Assembly (NCBI RefSeq): GCF_030551255.1 | Contig: NZ_CP130630.1 | Span: 6,367,501-6,431,500, forward strand | Direction: 5' to 3' | Length of the DNA stretch: 64,000 nucleotides | DNA from: Streptomyces sp. NL15-2K | GTDB taxonomy: Bacteria; Actinomycetota; Actinomycetes; Streptomycetales; Streptomycetaceae | Shown here: positions 9,331-17,469 of the stretch, one piece after another | Layout of the letters: every line of letters begins with the position of its first letter | Position numbering within the stretch: the stretch's first letter is position 1 | Made by a program: the position numbers and the translations under genes | The notes under the pieces: model-generated | What the model was told of the DNA's origin: nothing | The model's database searches: none | The model's input: only the letters and a program-made list of their open reading frames with translations

Positions 9331-10005
9331 GTGGCTGAGGTACTCGACTTTCCCGCGGCGACGCGCGGCACGGCCCTACGGCCGCCCCGCCCGTCCCTAC
9401 GACCCCGCATGCCCGGTACGCCCGGTGGCATGCCGGTGATCGCGCCCATGCCCGCAGCGCGGCCCGCCCGCATTCCGAATCAGCGCGACGGTGCCGACGA
9501 CACGGTGGCTGCCGGAACCACCGTCGACCACCTCACCGAGACCTACCGCGCCCACTACCGCTCCCTGCTGGGGCTCGCGGCGCTCCTCCTCGACGACACG
9601 GCCTCCTGCGAGGATGTCGTCCAGGAGGCGTTCATCCGCGTCCACTCCGCGCGCAAGCGCGTCCGTGACCCGGAGAAGACGCTCGCGTATCTGCGTCAGA
9701 CGGTCGTCAATCTCTCCCGCTCGGCCCTGCGCCGCCGGATCCTCGGCCTGAAGCTGCTGTCCAAGCCGATGCCCGACATGGCGAGCGCCGAGGAGGGGGC
9801 CTACGACCAGCTGGAGCGCGACTCCCTGATCAAGGCGATGAAGGGCCTGCAGCGCCGCCAGCGCGAGGTCCTGGTCCTGCGCTACTTCGCGGACATGACG
9901 GAGGCGCAGGTCGCCGAGGCGCTCGGGATATCGCTGGGCTCCGTCAAGGCCTACGGCTCGCGCGGCATCGCGGCCCTGCGGGTCGCCATGGAGGAGCCTG
10001 CATGA
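9331..10005 (+). CDS. ECF/SigE-type RNA polymerase sigma factor
   Basis: 224 residues with an atypical 60-residue N-terminal lead. Sigma region 2 follows (YRSLLGLAALLLDDTASCEDVVQEAFIRV, then LAYLRQTVVNLSRS), and then region 4 (LQRRQREVLVLRYFADMTEAQVAEALGISLGSVKAYGSRG). It overlaps the next gene by four bases (ATGA), so the two are coupled; the partner is a likely membrane regulator. From memory, the same ask-asd-sigma order occurs in S. coelicolor. The GTG at 9331 lacks a close ribosome-binding site. A good one (GAGGAGGGGA) precedes a six-codon mini-ORF at 9318-9338 that ends across this start, so coupled re-initiation is possible. Confidence 0.9.
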   Translation: MAEVLDFPAATRGTALRPPRPSLRPRMPGTPGGMPVIAPMPAARPARIPNQRDGADDTVAAGTTVDHLTETYRAHYRSLLGLAALLLDDTASCEDVVQEAFIRVHSARKRVRDPEKTLAYLRQTVVNLSRSALRRRILGLKLLSKPMPDMASAEEGAYDQLERDSLIKAMKGLQRRQREVLVLRYFADMTEAQVAEALGISLGSVKAYGSRGIAALRVAMEEPA

Positions 10006-11177
10006 GTGGTGAACAGGACGGGCGGGGCGCGCGGCGTCATCTGCACGTCCCCCATGAGCCCTATGAATGGCGTGAGCCGACAGAGTCGTCGGACGAGCAA
10101 GCGCCGAAGCAATCGCACGCTGGGAACGGAACTGTGAACCACGGCCCCGACGACCAGAGCTCCACGGGGCTCGACTCGGACGAGCTGGCACTGCGTAGGC
10201 TGCTGCACCAGGCGGTCCAGGAGATCGAGCCGCGCGACGGCACGCTGGACCACCTGCGCAAGGCGGTACCCGCCCGACGGACGCGCAAGCGGCAGGCCGT
10301 CGTCGGCATGGCGGCCGCGGCCCTCTTCATCGGCACCGCCGTCCCGGCCCTCGTGCACGTCTCCAACTCCACCGGCGCCGACGCCAACCCGTCCGTGGCC
10401 GGGCACTACTCGCAGGCACAGGGCGGCGCCGGGGAGGGCAAGGCCCCGGACGGCGGCGAAAGCACCTCGGGCACCTCCTCCGGCAAGACCGAGGACAAGG
10501 GCAAGGGCGAGCAGAAGGAAGAGAACAAGGGCAAGGGCCCCGAGAGCGACACGGCAGCGAGCAGCGGCGCGAACCCTTCCGCGACCAGCGTCACGGGCGT
10601 CCCGCTGTGTACGGCCACCGATCTGGGCCCGGGCGAGTCGACCACCGACGTCCCCGACACCGCCGGCACGGTCTACGGCACCTTCCGCTACACCAACACC
10701 TCCTCCGCCGACTGCACGGTCAGCGGTCCGGGCACGATCACGCCGACCCCGGCGGGCGCGGCGGACGCCACCAAGATCAGCACCGTCCGGCACACGTCCG
10801 GGGACGCCGCGGCGGGGCTGCCCGACCCGGCCCTCGAAGTCACCTCGCTGCTGCTGAAGCCGGGCTCCTCTTACGAGGTGAAGTTCGCCTGGGTGCCCTC
10901 GGAGACCTGCCCCACACCCGGCACCGGCACCCCCGGCGGCGACACGGGCAACCCGACGCCCGACCCGACGCCCTCGGAGAACCCCGACACGGGCACCGAC
11001 ACCTCCACCGGCGGCGACACCGGCACGTCCACCCAGCTGATGACGGAGGACGGCACGGCCGACGGCAGCGTCACCATCACGAACACGGCGGAGTCCGGGG
11101 GACCGGCGACTTCGGCGACGGTGTCGAACGCGTGCGCGGGGGTTGTTTACTGGACGGGTGTGCTGGCGGCTTCCTGA
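10002..11177 (+). CDS. membrane-anchored extracytoplasmic protein, putative sigma-factor partner
   Basis: 391 residues. A cytoplasmic N-terminal part of about 100 residues includes LDSDELALRRLLHQAVQEIEP. One membrane segment follows (VVGMAAAALFIGTAVPALVHV, about 101-121), then a Gly/Ser/Lys-rich linker and an extracellular domain. That domain contains CTATDLGPGE, TFRYTNTSSADCTVSGPG and LLLKPGSSYEVKFAWVP, like cell-surface beta-sandwich domains, and ends with a low-complexity Gly/Thr/Pro stretch. Its four-base overlap with the sigma gene and N-in topology fit an anti-sigma or sensor role. I see no zinc-binding anti-sigma motif, so that role is inference. Confidence 0.75.
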   Translation: MSGEQDGRGARRHLHVPHEPYEWREPTESSDEQAPKQSHAGNGTVNHGPDDQSSTGLDSDELALRRLLHQAVQEIEPRDGTLDHLRKAVPARRTRKRQAVVGMAAAALFIGTAVPALVHVSNSTGADANPSVAGHYSQAQGGAGEGKAPDGGESTSGTSSGKTEDKGKGEQKEENKGKGPESDTAASSGANPSATSVTGVPLCTATDLGPGESTTDVPDTAGTVYGTFRYTNTSSADCTVSGPGTITPTPAGAADATKISTVRHTSGDAAAGLPDPALEVTSLLLKPGSSYEVKFAWVPSETCPTPGTGTPGGDTGNPTPDPTPSENPDTGTDTSTGGDTGTSTQLMTEDGTADGSVTITNTAESGGPATSATVSNACAGVVYWTGVLAAS

Positions 11178-11247
11178 CGGTGCCGTGTGCTGGTGCCGGC
11201 CTCGCTGGGGGCTTGCGGCCCCCAGGGGGTGTTGTCGCCCGTCGGCG

Positions 11248-12108
11248 TCAGACGGTGACCCGCTTCTCGTTCTCCTCAGGGTTGTCCTCGGAGTTCTCCT
11301 CGGGTACCAACCCGAGCTCCGCATCCCGCAGAAACTCCACCTCGCGCCGCAGCAGCCGGAACCACATGAACACCACGAACCCGGCGAACACGAACCACTC
11401 CCCGGTGTACCCGAGGTTCTGGAACGCCTTCAGATCCAGCCCGGTGTCCGGGGGCGCGGCCGCCGGCACGGCCCGCATCCCCTGATTCGCGCGATCGAGG
11501 GTGACCCAGGCGTCGTACACGTCGTACGGCACGAGGTTCACCAGCGAGGCCGCACTGATCGCCGCCGTCTGCCCCGCCGGCAGGCCGCCCCGCGCACTGA
11601 CCCCGTTGTCCCCGGGCGTCTCGGACGCCTGCAGCGCACCGGTGACGGTGACCTCGCCGCGCGGCGCGGCCGGCACCTTCGCCGGGTCGGGATCGCCGGG
11701 CAGCCAGCCCCGCACGACGGGCAGGGCCTTGCCCGTGTCGGTGCGCAGCAGGGTCAGCACGTAATAGCCGTTCCTGCCGTCCAGTTCCCGGTCCGGAACG
11801 AGCAGCTGCCGGTCGTAGCGCCCGGAGGCGGTGGCCTGCCTGCCCGAGGTGGCCTTGTCCACGGGGAGCAGCTCGGCCAGCGGACGGGCGGCCTCCCGCT
11901 CATTGGCCTCGGCCTGGGCATCCGCGTTGCGCTGGCCCTCCACCCGGTCCTCGAACCGGCTCAGCTGCCACGACCCCATGAAGATGCAGAACGGGATGGC
12001 GAGCAGCACGAAGACGTTGATCCCCCACCAACGGGGCGTCAGCAGAAACCGGTACACGCCCTCAACGGTACGGGGCTCCTGCGGAGGGCCAGGCCGCGGG
12101 GTCAGCAC
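11248..12108 (-). CDS. SURF1 family cytochrome oxidase assembly protein
   Basis: 286 residues from GTG 12108. A later GTG at 12057 starting VYRFLLTPRWWG also fits the family. A membrane segment near the N terminus (INVFVLLAIPFCIFMGSWQLSRF) and a second near the C terminus (WFVFAGFVVFMWFRLLRREVEFL) flank an extracytoplasmic domain containing VVRGWLPGDPDP and ISAASLVNLVPYDVYDAWVTL. These are typical SURF1 features. SURF1 proteins aid haem insertion or assembly of aa3-type cytochrome c oxidase. An acidic tail follows the last membrane segment. Confidence 0.93.
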   Translation of the reverse strand: MLTPRPGPPQEPRTVEGVYRFLLTPRWWGINVFVLLAIPFCIFMGSWQLSRFEDRVEGQRNADAQAEANEREAARPLAELLPVDKATSGRQATASGRYDRQLLVPDRELDGRNGYYVLTLLRTDTGKALPVVRGWLPGDPDPAKVPAAPRGEVTVTGALQASETPGDNGVSARGGLPAGQTAAISAASLVNLVPYDVYDAWVTLDRANQGMRAVPAAAPPDTGLDLKAFQNLGYTGEWFVFAGFVVFMWFRLLRREVEFLRDAELGLVPEENSEDNPEENEKRVTV

Positions 12109-12187
12109 ACCGACCGAGTGATCGCTTCCTGCCCAAGTAGCCGTGAGGCCGCCCGTGGCTCAGCGTACGGCCGGTTCGCAGCGCTTT

Positions 12188-12209
12188 CTTGAGCGGGCGA
12201 TCCAGATTC
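12188..12209 (+). promoter_or_regulatory. putative promoter/operator of the tetR gene
   Basis: TTGAGC and TACGGT spaced 17 bases apart give a plausible sigma-70-type promoter ending 7 bases before the ATG. The same region, 12188-12209, recurs in inverted orientation at 12817-12838 with 20 of 22 bases matching. This suggests a binding site for the regulator it precedes. Confidence 0.45.
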
Positions 12210-12223
12210 GTTACGGTGTCGCC

Positions 12224-12802
12224 ATGGCAAGGACCAGGGAGTTCGACACCGAGGCGGCGGTGAGCCGTGCCATGGAGCTGTTCTGGACGCGTGGCTACGA
12301 GGCGACCTCGGTGCGCGACCTGACCCAGCACCTGGGGATCGGGCAGGGGTCCTTGTACGCGGCATTCGGCGACAAGGACGGCCTGTACCGTGCCGCGCTG
12401 GAGCGCTACCGCACCACCCTCGCGGCGGCTGCCCTGCGCAGCCTGGAGGAGGGTGCTGACGCCCGCTCGGCGATCCGCACGCTGCTGGTCGAGCGGATCC
12501 GCATCGCTGTCGAGCAGGACGGCCGGGGCTGCCTGGTGGTCAATGCCGCCTGCGAGCGCCTGCCGGAGGACTCGTCGGTCCGGCGCATCGTGCGGGACAT
12601 GCAGGATGCCATCCGGGACGCCCTCACCGAGGTGCTACGGGTGGCGGGGGAGCGGGGTGAGATCGCGGCGCGGCACGACCCCTACACGCTCGCCGGCTTC
12701 CTCGTCACCTTCCTCAACGGGCTGCTGGTCTCTTCGAAGATCACGCCGGACCTCGACGCCCTCGAACCCCTCGTGGAGGTCGCACTGGCCGCCCTCGGCT
12801 GA
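12224..12802 (+). CDS. TetR/AcrR family transcriptional regulator
   Basis: 192 residues. The N-terminal DNA-binding region reads FDTEAAVSRAMELFWTRGYE, then TSVRDLTQHLGIGQGSLYAAFGDKDGLYRAAL, a canonical TetR helix-turn-helix. The C-terminal ligand domain has the CLVVNAACE and FLVTFLNGLLVSSK segments common in AcrR-type repressors of this subgroup. The ATG at 12224 is chosen because the protein then starts MARTREFD, as in homologues. It lies directly upstream of, and codirectional with, an alpha/beta hydrolase gene, which it probably controls. Confidence 0.93.
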   Translation: MARTREFDTEAAVSRAMELFWTRGYEATSVRDLTQHLGIGQGSLYAAFGDKDGLYRAALERYRTTLAAAALRSLEEGADARSAIRTLLVERIRIAVEQDGRGCLVVNAACERLPEDSSVRRIVRDMQDAIRDALTEVLRVAGERGEIAARHDPYTLAGFLVTFLNGLLVSSKITPDLDALEPLVEVALAALG

Positions 12803-12816
12803 CTTTTTCATGACCA

Positions 12817-12838
12817 GAATCTGTATCGCCCGATCAAG
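12817..12838 (-). promoter_or_regulatory. inverted copy of the tetR upstream element
   Basis: The minus strand here matches 12188-12209 at 20 of 22 positions. It lies 15 bases after the tetR stop and upstream of the hydrolase gene. It could be an operator, or an old promoter segment duplicated by rearrangement. Confidence 0.45.
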
Positions 12839-12950
12839 AATGGGCGCAGGAACCCGCTGGCACGGGATCAGCCGCATGACACCCGTCGGCTGACACCCGC
12901 CGGCTGGCACCCGCATCGCGAGCTACACGGAACAGGAAGGCTGAAAGAAG

Positions 12951-13832
12951 ATGCTGTACGACCATGACGGATCGCCCGTCCGCACCGGCCGTGCCGCCGT
13001 CAACGGAACGAGTCTGCACTACCGGACGGCCGGGTCCGGCCCCGCGGTGGTGCTGCTGCACGGCGTGCCCAAGACCGGCTATCACTGGCGCCACCTCGTC
13101 CCGAAGCTGACGCCCCATTACACCGTCGTCGTGCCGGACCTGCGCGGTCTCGGCGACTCCGCCCGCCCCGCGGACGGCTACGACTCCGCGACGATGAGCG
13201 ACGACATCGCCGCACTGATGGCCCACCTCGGGCACGGGACGTATGCCGTGATCGGCGAGGACTGGGGAGCGGTGATCGGCTACCAGCTCGCCGCCCGCCA
13301 CCGCGAGAACGTCAGCGGCCTCGTGTTCGCCGAGGCCCTGTTCCCCGGCTTCGGCTTCGAGGACCACACCGCCCTCACCCACGAGAACGTCTCCAGTGGC
13401 ATGCATCTGTGGCATCTGGGCTTCTACTTCCAGCCGGACGTTCCCGAGATGCTGATCGCCGGACACGAGCGTGAGCTGATCACTTACATGATCAAGTTTG
13501 AGCGCAGCCGTCCCGACAGCGCCACGCCCGACGCGATCGAGGAATACGTGCGCTGCTACTCCATGCCCGGCGGTATCCGCGCCATGCTCGCGATCTACCG
13601 GGCGATGCTCGTGGACGCTGAACAGAACCGGCAGTCCGCGCAGAAGAAGCTCGACATCCCGGTACTGGCGCTCGGCGGCTCCGCGTTCATCGGCGACCGC
13701 AACGAGTCCCAGATGCGACTCATGGCCGACGACGTCACCGGCCATGTCTTCGACGCCGGGCACGACCTCGCCGAGGAAGTGCCCGAAGAGATGGCCGACG
13801 TGGTCCTGCCGTTCCTGGCCGCGCACCTGTAG
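12951..13832 (+). CDS. alpha/beta hydrolase, epoxide hydrolase-like
   Basis: 293 residues. The oxyanion motif is HGVPKTGYHWR. The nucleophile elbow is GEDWGA with Asp104, and the catalytic His is about 271 in GHDLAEE. An Asp nucleophile in a G-x-D-W-G elbow is typical of epoxide hydrolases and haloalkane dehalogenases, not esterases. The cap region includes HLWHLGFYFQPDVPEML, as in epoxide hydrolases. It follows the TetR gene and is closed by a hairpin three bases after the stop. The substrate is unknown. Confidence 0.88.
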   Translation: MLYDHDGSPVRTGRAAVNGTSLHYRTAGSGPAVVLLHGVPKTGYHWRHLVPKLTPHYTVVVPDLRGLGDSARPADGYDSATMSDDIAALMAHLGHGTYAVIGEDWGAVIGYQLAARHRENVSGLVFAEALFPGFGFEDHTALTHENVSSGMHLWHLGFYFQPDVPEMLIAGHERELITYMIKFERSRPDSATPDAIEEYVRCYSMPGGIRAMLAIYRAMLVDAEQNRQSAQKKLDIPVLALGGSAFIGDRNESQMRLMADDVTGHVFDAGHDLAEEVPEEMADVVLPFLAAHL

Positions 13833-13834
13833 CC

Positions 13835-13870
13835 GATTGCGCGATCGCCGGCACTGGCGATCGCGCAATC
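13835..13870. terminator. hairpin terminator after hydrolase
   Basis: A perfect 15-bp stem (GATTGCGCGATCGCC, 13835-13849, pairing with 13856-13870) with a six-base loop, immediately after the hydrolase stop. Confidence 0.8.
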
Positions 13871-13912
13871 CCACAGCCGTGTATGACCTCTCGCCCTTTA
13901 CGTCACCGCAGT

Positions 13913-14200
13913 TCAGGTCTGGTAGAGGGTTTCGGTGACCCCGGCAAGGGCACGGGCAAGATCCGGCACCAGGTGCTCAGGGATGTGGTCGAGGACGCGC
14001 CGCCGCGCGCTGGCGAGGTGGGTGGCTTGGGCCGAGTGCATGGCGTGCAGACCGGTGTCCGTGAGGACGGCGTCGTTGCCACGTCCGTCGTTGTCGTGAC
14101 GTTCCTTGCGGACCATGCCGTGGTGGGCCAGCCCTTCGACCACGCGGGTGATGCGGGAGGGTGTGAGACCGGCCGCGGCAGCGAGTGCGGACATACGCAT
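13913..14200 (-). pseudogene. MarR family regulator, N-terminal part missing
   Basis: The 95-residue frame begins inside the winged helix (MRMSALAAAAGLTPSRITRV, then VEGLAHHGMVRKER) and continues through the wing and dimerisation helix of a MarR protein. The first 40-50 residues normally present are absent. At about 14190 the DNA switches directly to an epimerase gene on the other strand, so the 5' end was lost by deletion. Probably non-functional. Confidence 0.75.
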
Positions 14201-14772
14201 ACGGCCGCACCGGCCTGCCGCTGATGGACGAGAACACGCCCGGCAACCCCGAAAGCCCCCTCGGCTTCCGCTTCGCCCTGGAGAAGGAGCTGGCCGCCAG
14301 CGGCCTTGCGCACACTGTGGTCCGCCCCGGTTTCATGTACGGAGGGCCCGCCACCACCTCCATGACCGGCGAGTGGTTCGCCGCCGCCGAGGCAGACAAA
14401 CCCGTTTTCTACGGTGACACCGCCAAGCGCTGGAGCTGGGTCCACGTCGACGACCTCGCCGACGCCTACGTCCGCATCCTCGACAACCCGACCGCCGTGG
14501 ACGGCGAGGTGTTCGTCGTCGCCGACGACCAGCGACTGATCGCCCTGGACATGCAGCGCGTCGCCGTGCGCGCGGCCGGCTGCACCGGCGAGATCATCCT
14601 GGAGACCGCGGAGGCCGGCCGGATGATGCAGATGGCCGCCGACCAGGACGAGCTCGTCACGAGTGCGAAGGCCCACCACCTGCTCGGCTGGCGCCCCCGC
14701 CACGCCTCATTCACCGACAACCCCGAGCAGCACTACCGTGCATGGAAGGCCAGCCAGTCGAGCACCGACTGA
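14185..14772 (+). pseudogene. NAD-dependent epimerase/dehydratase, N-terminal half missing
   Basis: The C-terminal part of an extended SDR protein is readable: VRPGFMYGGP, WSWVHVDDLADAYVRIL and a GWRPRH tail. The Rossmann GxxGxxG motif and the catalytic YxxxK are absent. The frame starts near the position equivalent to the end of strand 6 and is fused to antisense MarR sequence at about 14190. An ATG at 14224 could start a product of about 180 residues, but without a cofactor site it should be inactive. Confidence 0.75.
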
Positions 14773-14958
14773 ACACGCGGCGGGCCGGAGGCGCACAGCA
14801 GGGCCGGCACCGTCCGCCTCGGTCCTCCGTCACCCGATCCGGGCCCAACCGGAGGAGCTCATTGATCAGATGCGCTCCTATAGGCAGGTGGGCCGGGTGC
14901 GTGGCCAGCGGTGCGTGGCCGGCCGACAGATGACCGCCAAGGGCGGGTCATCCGCGGG

Positions 14959-15939
14959 TCATCCGCCGGCCGGCCTGGTCGAGCTCGCGTAATCGGTGGG
15001 TGTTCGGCCGTACTGCTTCTTGAAGGCGCGGATGAAGTGGCTGCTGTCGGCGAAGTGCCAGTGGGCGGCGAGTTCGGAGACGCTCAGCCGTCGGGACGGG
15101 GCGGTGAGCGCGAGGCGGGCTTCCTCCAGCCGCCGTTGGCGGATGTAGGCGCCCACCGACTCTCCCGTCGCGGCGAACGCCCGCTGCAACGTGCGTACAG
15201 AGACGTTGAGTTGACGCGCCAGCATCGCCGGAGACAGCTCGGGATCGGCGAGATGGCCGTCCGCGAGGTCCTTCGCGGCCTGGGCGAGTGCGGGAGCCAG
15301 CTGGGGTTCTGTGTCGTCGAACCGGCGTCTGACCACCGCCTTGGCCAGCTCGATCAGGGTGCTGTGAGCGGCGTGCACACCGGCCGGGCCGAGTTCGTCG
15401 ATGGTCGCGTGGACCATGTTCGTGTGGGCCACCAGCAGGCGCACCTCGGCCGAGTCCGCCGGCCCGGTGATGATCCGGTTCCCGAGCACGGGGCTGAGCC
15501 TTGCGGCGGGCAGAGCGAGGATCTTCGTCGTCGTGTGCGGCGCCGTCTCGAACGCATAGGGCCGTTCGAAGTGCCGGAGGCGGAACTGCCCGGCCGAAAC
15601 CGTGTGTTCGTCGCGATCGGGCGGGTCATCCAACGTCCATGTGCCGCGCCGCACTACGTACATCACCGCCGCATCGTGATCGTCACCCGGGGTGCCCGCG
15701 AGGGCCGACGCGCTGCGGACATCGGCGAACCTCACGTCGCGCACCTTGGCGGCGCGGCCCTTGACCCGGAGGTCACCGATCGTGGTCGGACTGAAGGTCG
15801 GCAGTCGGAAGACATCGCCGATCTGCGTCTCCCATACGTGCCGTAAGGCGTCGAACCCGCGCGGCCCGGCGCCCGCGACGGTGGAGTCCAGTAAGAACGC
15901 CCCGCGCGACCCCTCGGCCTCCGGTGCAGCGTTGTTCAT
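14959..15939 (-). CDS. AraC family transcriptional regulator
   Basis: 326 residues. The N-terminal sensing domain resembles the AraC-binding-like domain (RLPTFSPTTIGDLRVKGR, then VMYVVRRGTWTLDD). The C-terminal pair of helix-turn-helices reads LSPAMLARQLNVSVRTLQRAFAATGESVGAYIRQRRLEEARLAL, then SVSELAAHWHFADSSHFIRAFKKQYGRTPTDYA. It is divergent from the O-methyltransferase gene at 16189 across 249 bases, a usual arrangement for a regulator and its target. No other gene is visible in that gap. Confidence 0.92.
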   Translation of the reverse strand: MNNAAPEAEGSRGAFLLDSTVAGAGPRGFDALRHVWETQIGDVFRLPTFSPTTIGDLRVKGRAAKVRDVRFADVRSASALAGTPGDDHDAAVMYVVRRGTWTLDDPPDRDEHTVSAGQFRLRHFERPYAFETAPHTTTKILALPAARLSPVLGNRIITGPADSAEVRLLVAHTNMVHATIDELGPAGVHAAHSTLIELAKAVVRRRFDDTEPQLAPALAQAAKDLADGHLADPELSPAMLARQLNVSVRTLQRAFAATGESVGAYIRQRRLEEARLALTAPSRRLSVSELAAHWHFADSSHFIRAFKKQYGRTPTDYASSTRPAGG

Positions 15940-16188
15940 CGTCCACCTCCACGCGCTGCTCCAACGCTGTCTCGTGGCGCGGATGTTCCGTCCTGATGCC
16001 GCTGTGGTTCAAGGTCGCGCCGCGCCGACCTTCCTAAGCTTCGGCAGGAGGAGCAAACCCAGGGCGGTTCCGGGCGTGATCCATGCAAATGAGGACAAAC
16101 CTTGTGCGCCCCGCGGCATCGCCGCCGCCCGACCATCGACTGTTCGATCAGTCCGTTGTCACCTACGGACTTCAAGAGGAGAGCGCTG

Positions 16189-17202
16189 ATGAACCCGCCG
16201 AAGCCGAAGCCGACAGACATCATGTTGCAGATGACGGGAGGCTTTCAGGTCTCCCAGGCCGTCTACGTCGTGGCCAAGCTGGACCTGCCGACGATGTTGG
16301 ACGAGGCCGGCGGCCCGCTGACGGTGAGCGAACTGGCGGAGAGGTCGGGCGCGCAGAGCCAGCCCCTGCGCCGGCTGCTGCGCACGCTCGCCTCGATGGG
16401 GTTGTTCGTCCTCGATGGCGATCGGGTGTCCCTGACGCCCCTGGGGGCGACGTTGTCCCGCAACGCCGACGATTCGGTGCACGCGGTGGCGCTCATGTGG
16501 ATGGAGACCCACTACGCCCCGTTCGGTGATCTGCTGCACACACTCAGGACGGGCGAGCCCGCCGCGGACCACTACCTCGGCAAGCCCTTCTTCGACTGGG
16601 TGACCGAGAGCCCGGACCGAACGCGGCAGTTCAGCGATGCGATGGCCGCGGTCACCAACGGCTTCCGCACCGGCATGTTCGACGACTACGCGCTGCCCGC
16701 CGGTGAGCTCGTCGCCGACATCGGGGGAGCCGACGGCAGCGTCCTGGCCGAACTCATCAAGGATCTGCCCGACCGCCGGGGGATCGTCTTCGACCTCCCC
16801 GCGGTGACGCCGGCGGCGCGGTCCAACATCGCCGCCCGGGAGCTCGACGGCCGGGTCGAGGTCGTCGCCGGTGACTTCTTCGACAGCGTGCCCGTCGCGG
16901 ACATCTACGTGCTCAGCTACATCCTTCACGACTGGGACGACGCTGCCGCCGTCAGCCTGCTCCAGTCAGCGGCCAAGGCGGGTGGGCCGGGTGCTCGGGT
17001 GCTGATCGTCGAGGCTGTGATGCCGGACGGCGACGAGCCGCACGTGGCCAAGACGATCGACCTCACCATGCTCGCCATGGGCTCCGGGAAGGAACGCACC
17101 CGGGCGGAGTACGAGTTGCTGCTGAACGCCGCCGGTATCAGCATCGACAGGGTCGTGTCGACGCCGACTCCCTACTCGATCATCGAAGCGACGATCGGCT
17201 GA
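16189..17202 (+). CDS. SAM-dependent O-methyltransferase (acetylserotonin/hydroxyneurobactin-type fold)
   Basis: 337 residues. The N-terminal dimerisation/winged-helix domain (SQAVYVVAKLDLPTMLDEAG, then LRRLLRTLASMGLF) is followed by the SAM-binding motif VADIGGADGSVLAEL and the catalytic-region motif YVLSYILHDWDDAAAVSLL. This is the layout of plant-like and actinomycete small-molecule O-methyltransferases. The ATG at 16189 is preceded by GAGGAG seven bases away. The gene is convergent with another enzyme of the same family at 17470-18528. The substrate is unknown. Confidence 0.92.
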   Translation: MNPPKPKPTDIMLQMTGGFQVSQAVYVVAKLDLPTMLDEAGGPLTVSELAERSGAQSQPLRRLLRTLASMGLFVLDGDRVSLTPLGATLSRNADDSVHAVALMWMETHYAPFGDLLHTLRTGEPAADHYLGKPFFDWVTESPDRTRQFSDAMAAVTNGFRTGMFDDYALPAGELVADIGGADGSVLAELIKDLPDRRGIVFDLPAVTPAARSNIAARELDGRVEVVAGDFFDSVPVADIYVLSYILHDWDDAAAVSLLQSAAKAGGPGARVLIVEAVMPDGDEPHVAKTIDLTMLAMGSGKERTRAEYELLLNAAGISIDRVVSTPTPYSIIEATIG

Positions 17203-17469
17203 GACCGTTCGCATCCGGCTGCCGTAGCGGGCGCGGAGGGCCCAGCGCAGCGCCGAGGTGGTGCCGCGGGTGTGCTGGGGCGCCAGATCGAGGCGGCAGG
17301 TCCAGCGGATGGCCGCGCGACGCTGCGGTTCGTCGATGAGCCGTGCGGTCGATGGTCTCGGTGATGGGCCCCTGGGCTTCGCGCTCACCGTCACCACGGG
17401 ACGACGCCGTCGGCACCGAGAAACTGCCCGGTCGGGCCGTCGGGGCCAAAGAGAGCAACGTCCGGTTGG

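Noticed and set aside
13000..13215. Arg-rich 71-codon frame antisense to the hydrolase
   Set aside because: Composition artefact over a conserved catalytic domain on the other strand.
14911..15846. 311-codon frame opposite the AraC regulator
   Set aside because: Antisense shadow of a clear AraC protein; no domain content.
17203..17469. Possible transposase remnant between the two O-methyltransferases
   Set aside because: A few Arg-rich segments looked transposase-like but no motif could be matched with confidence.
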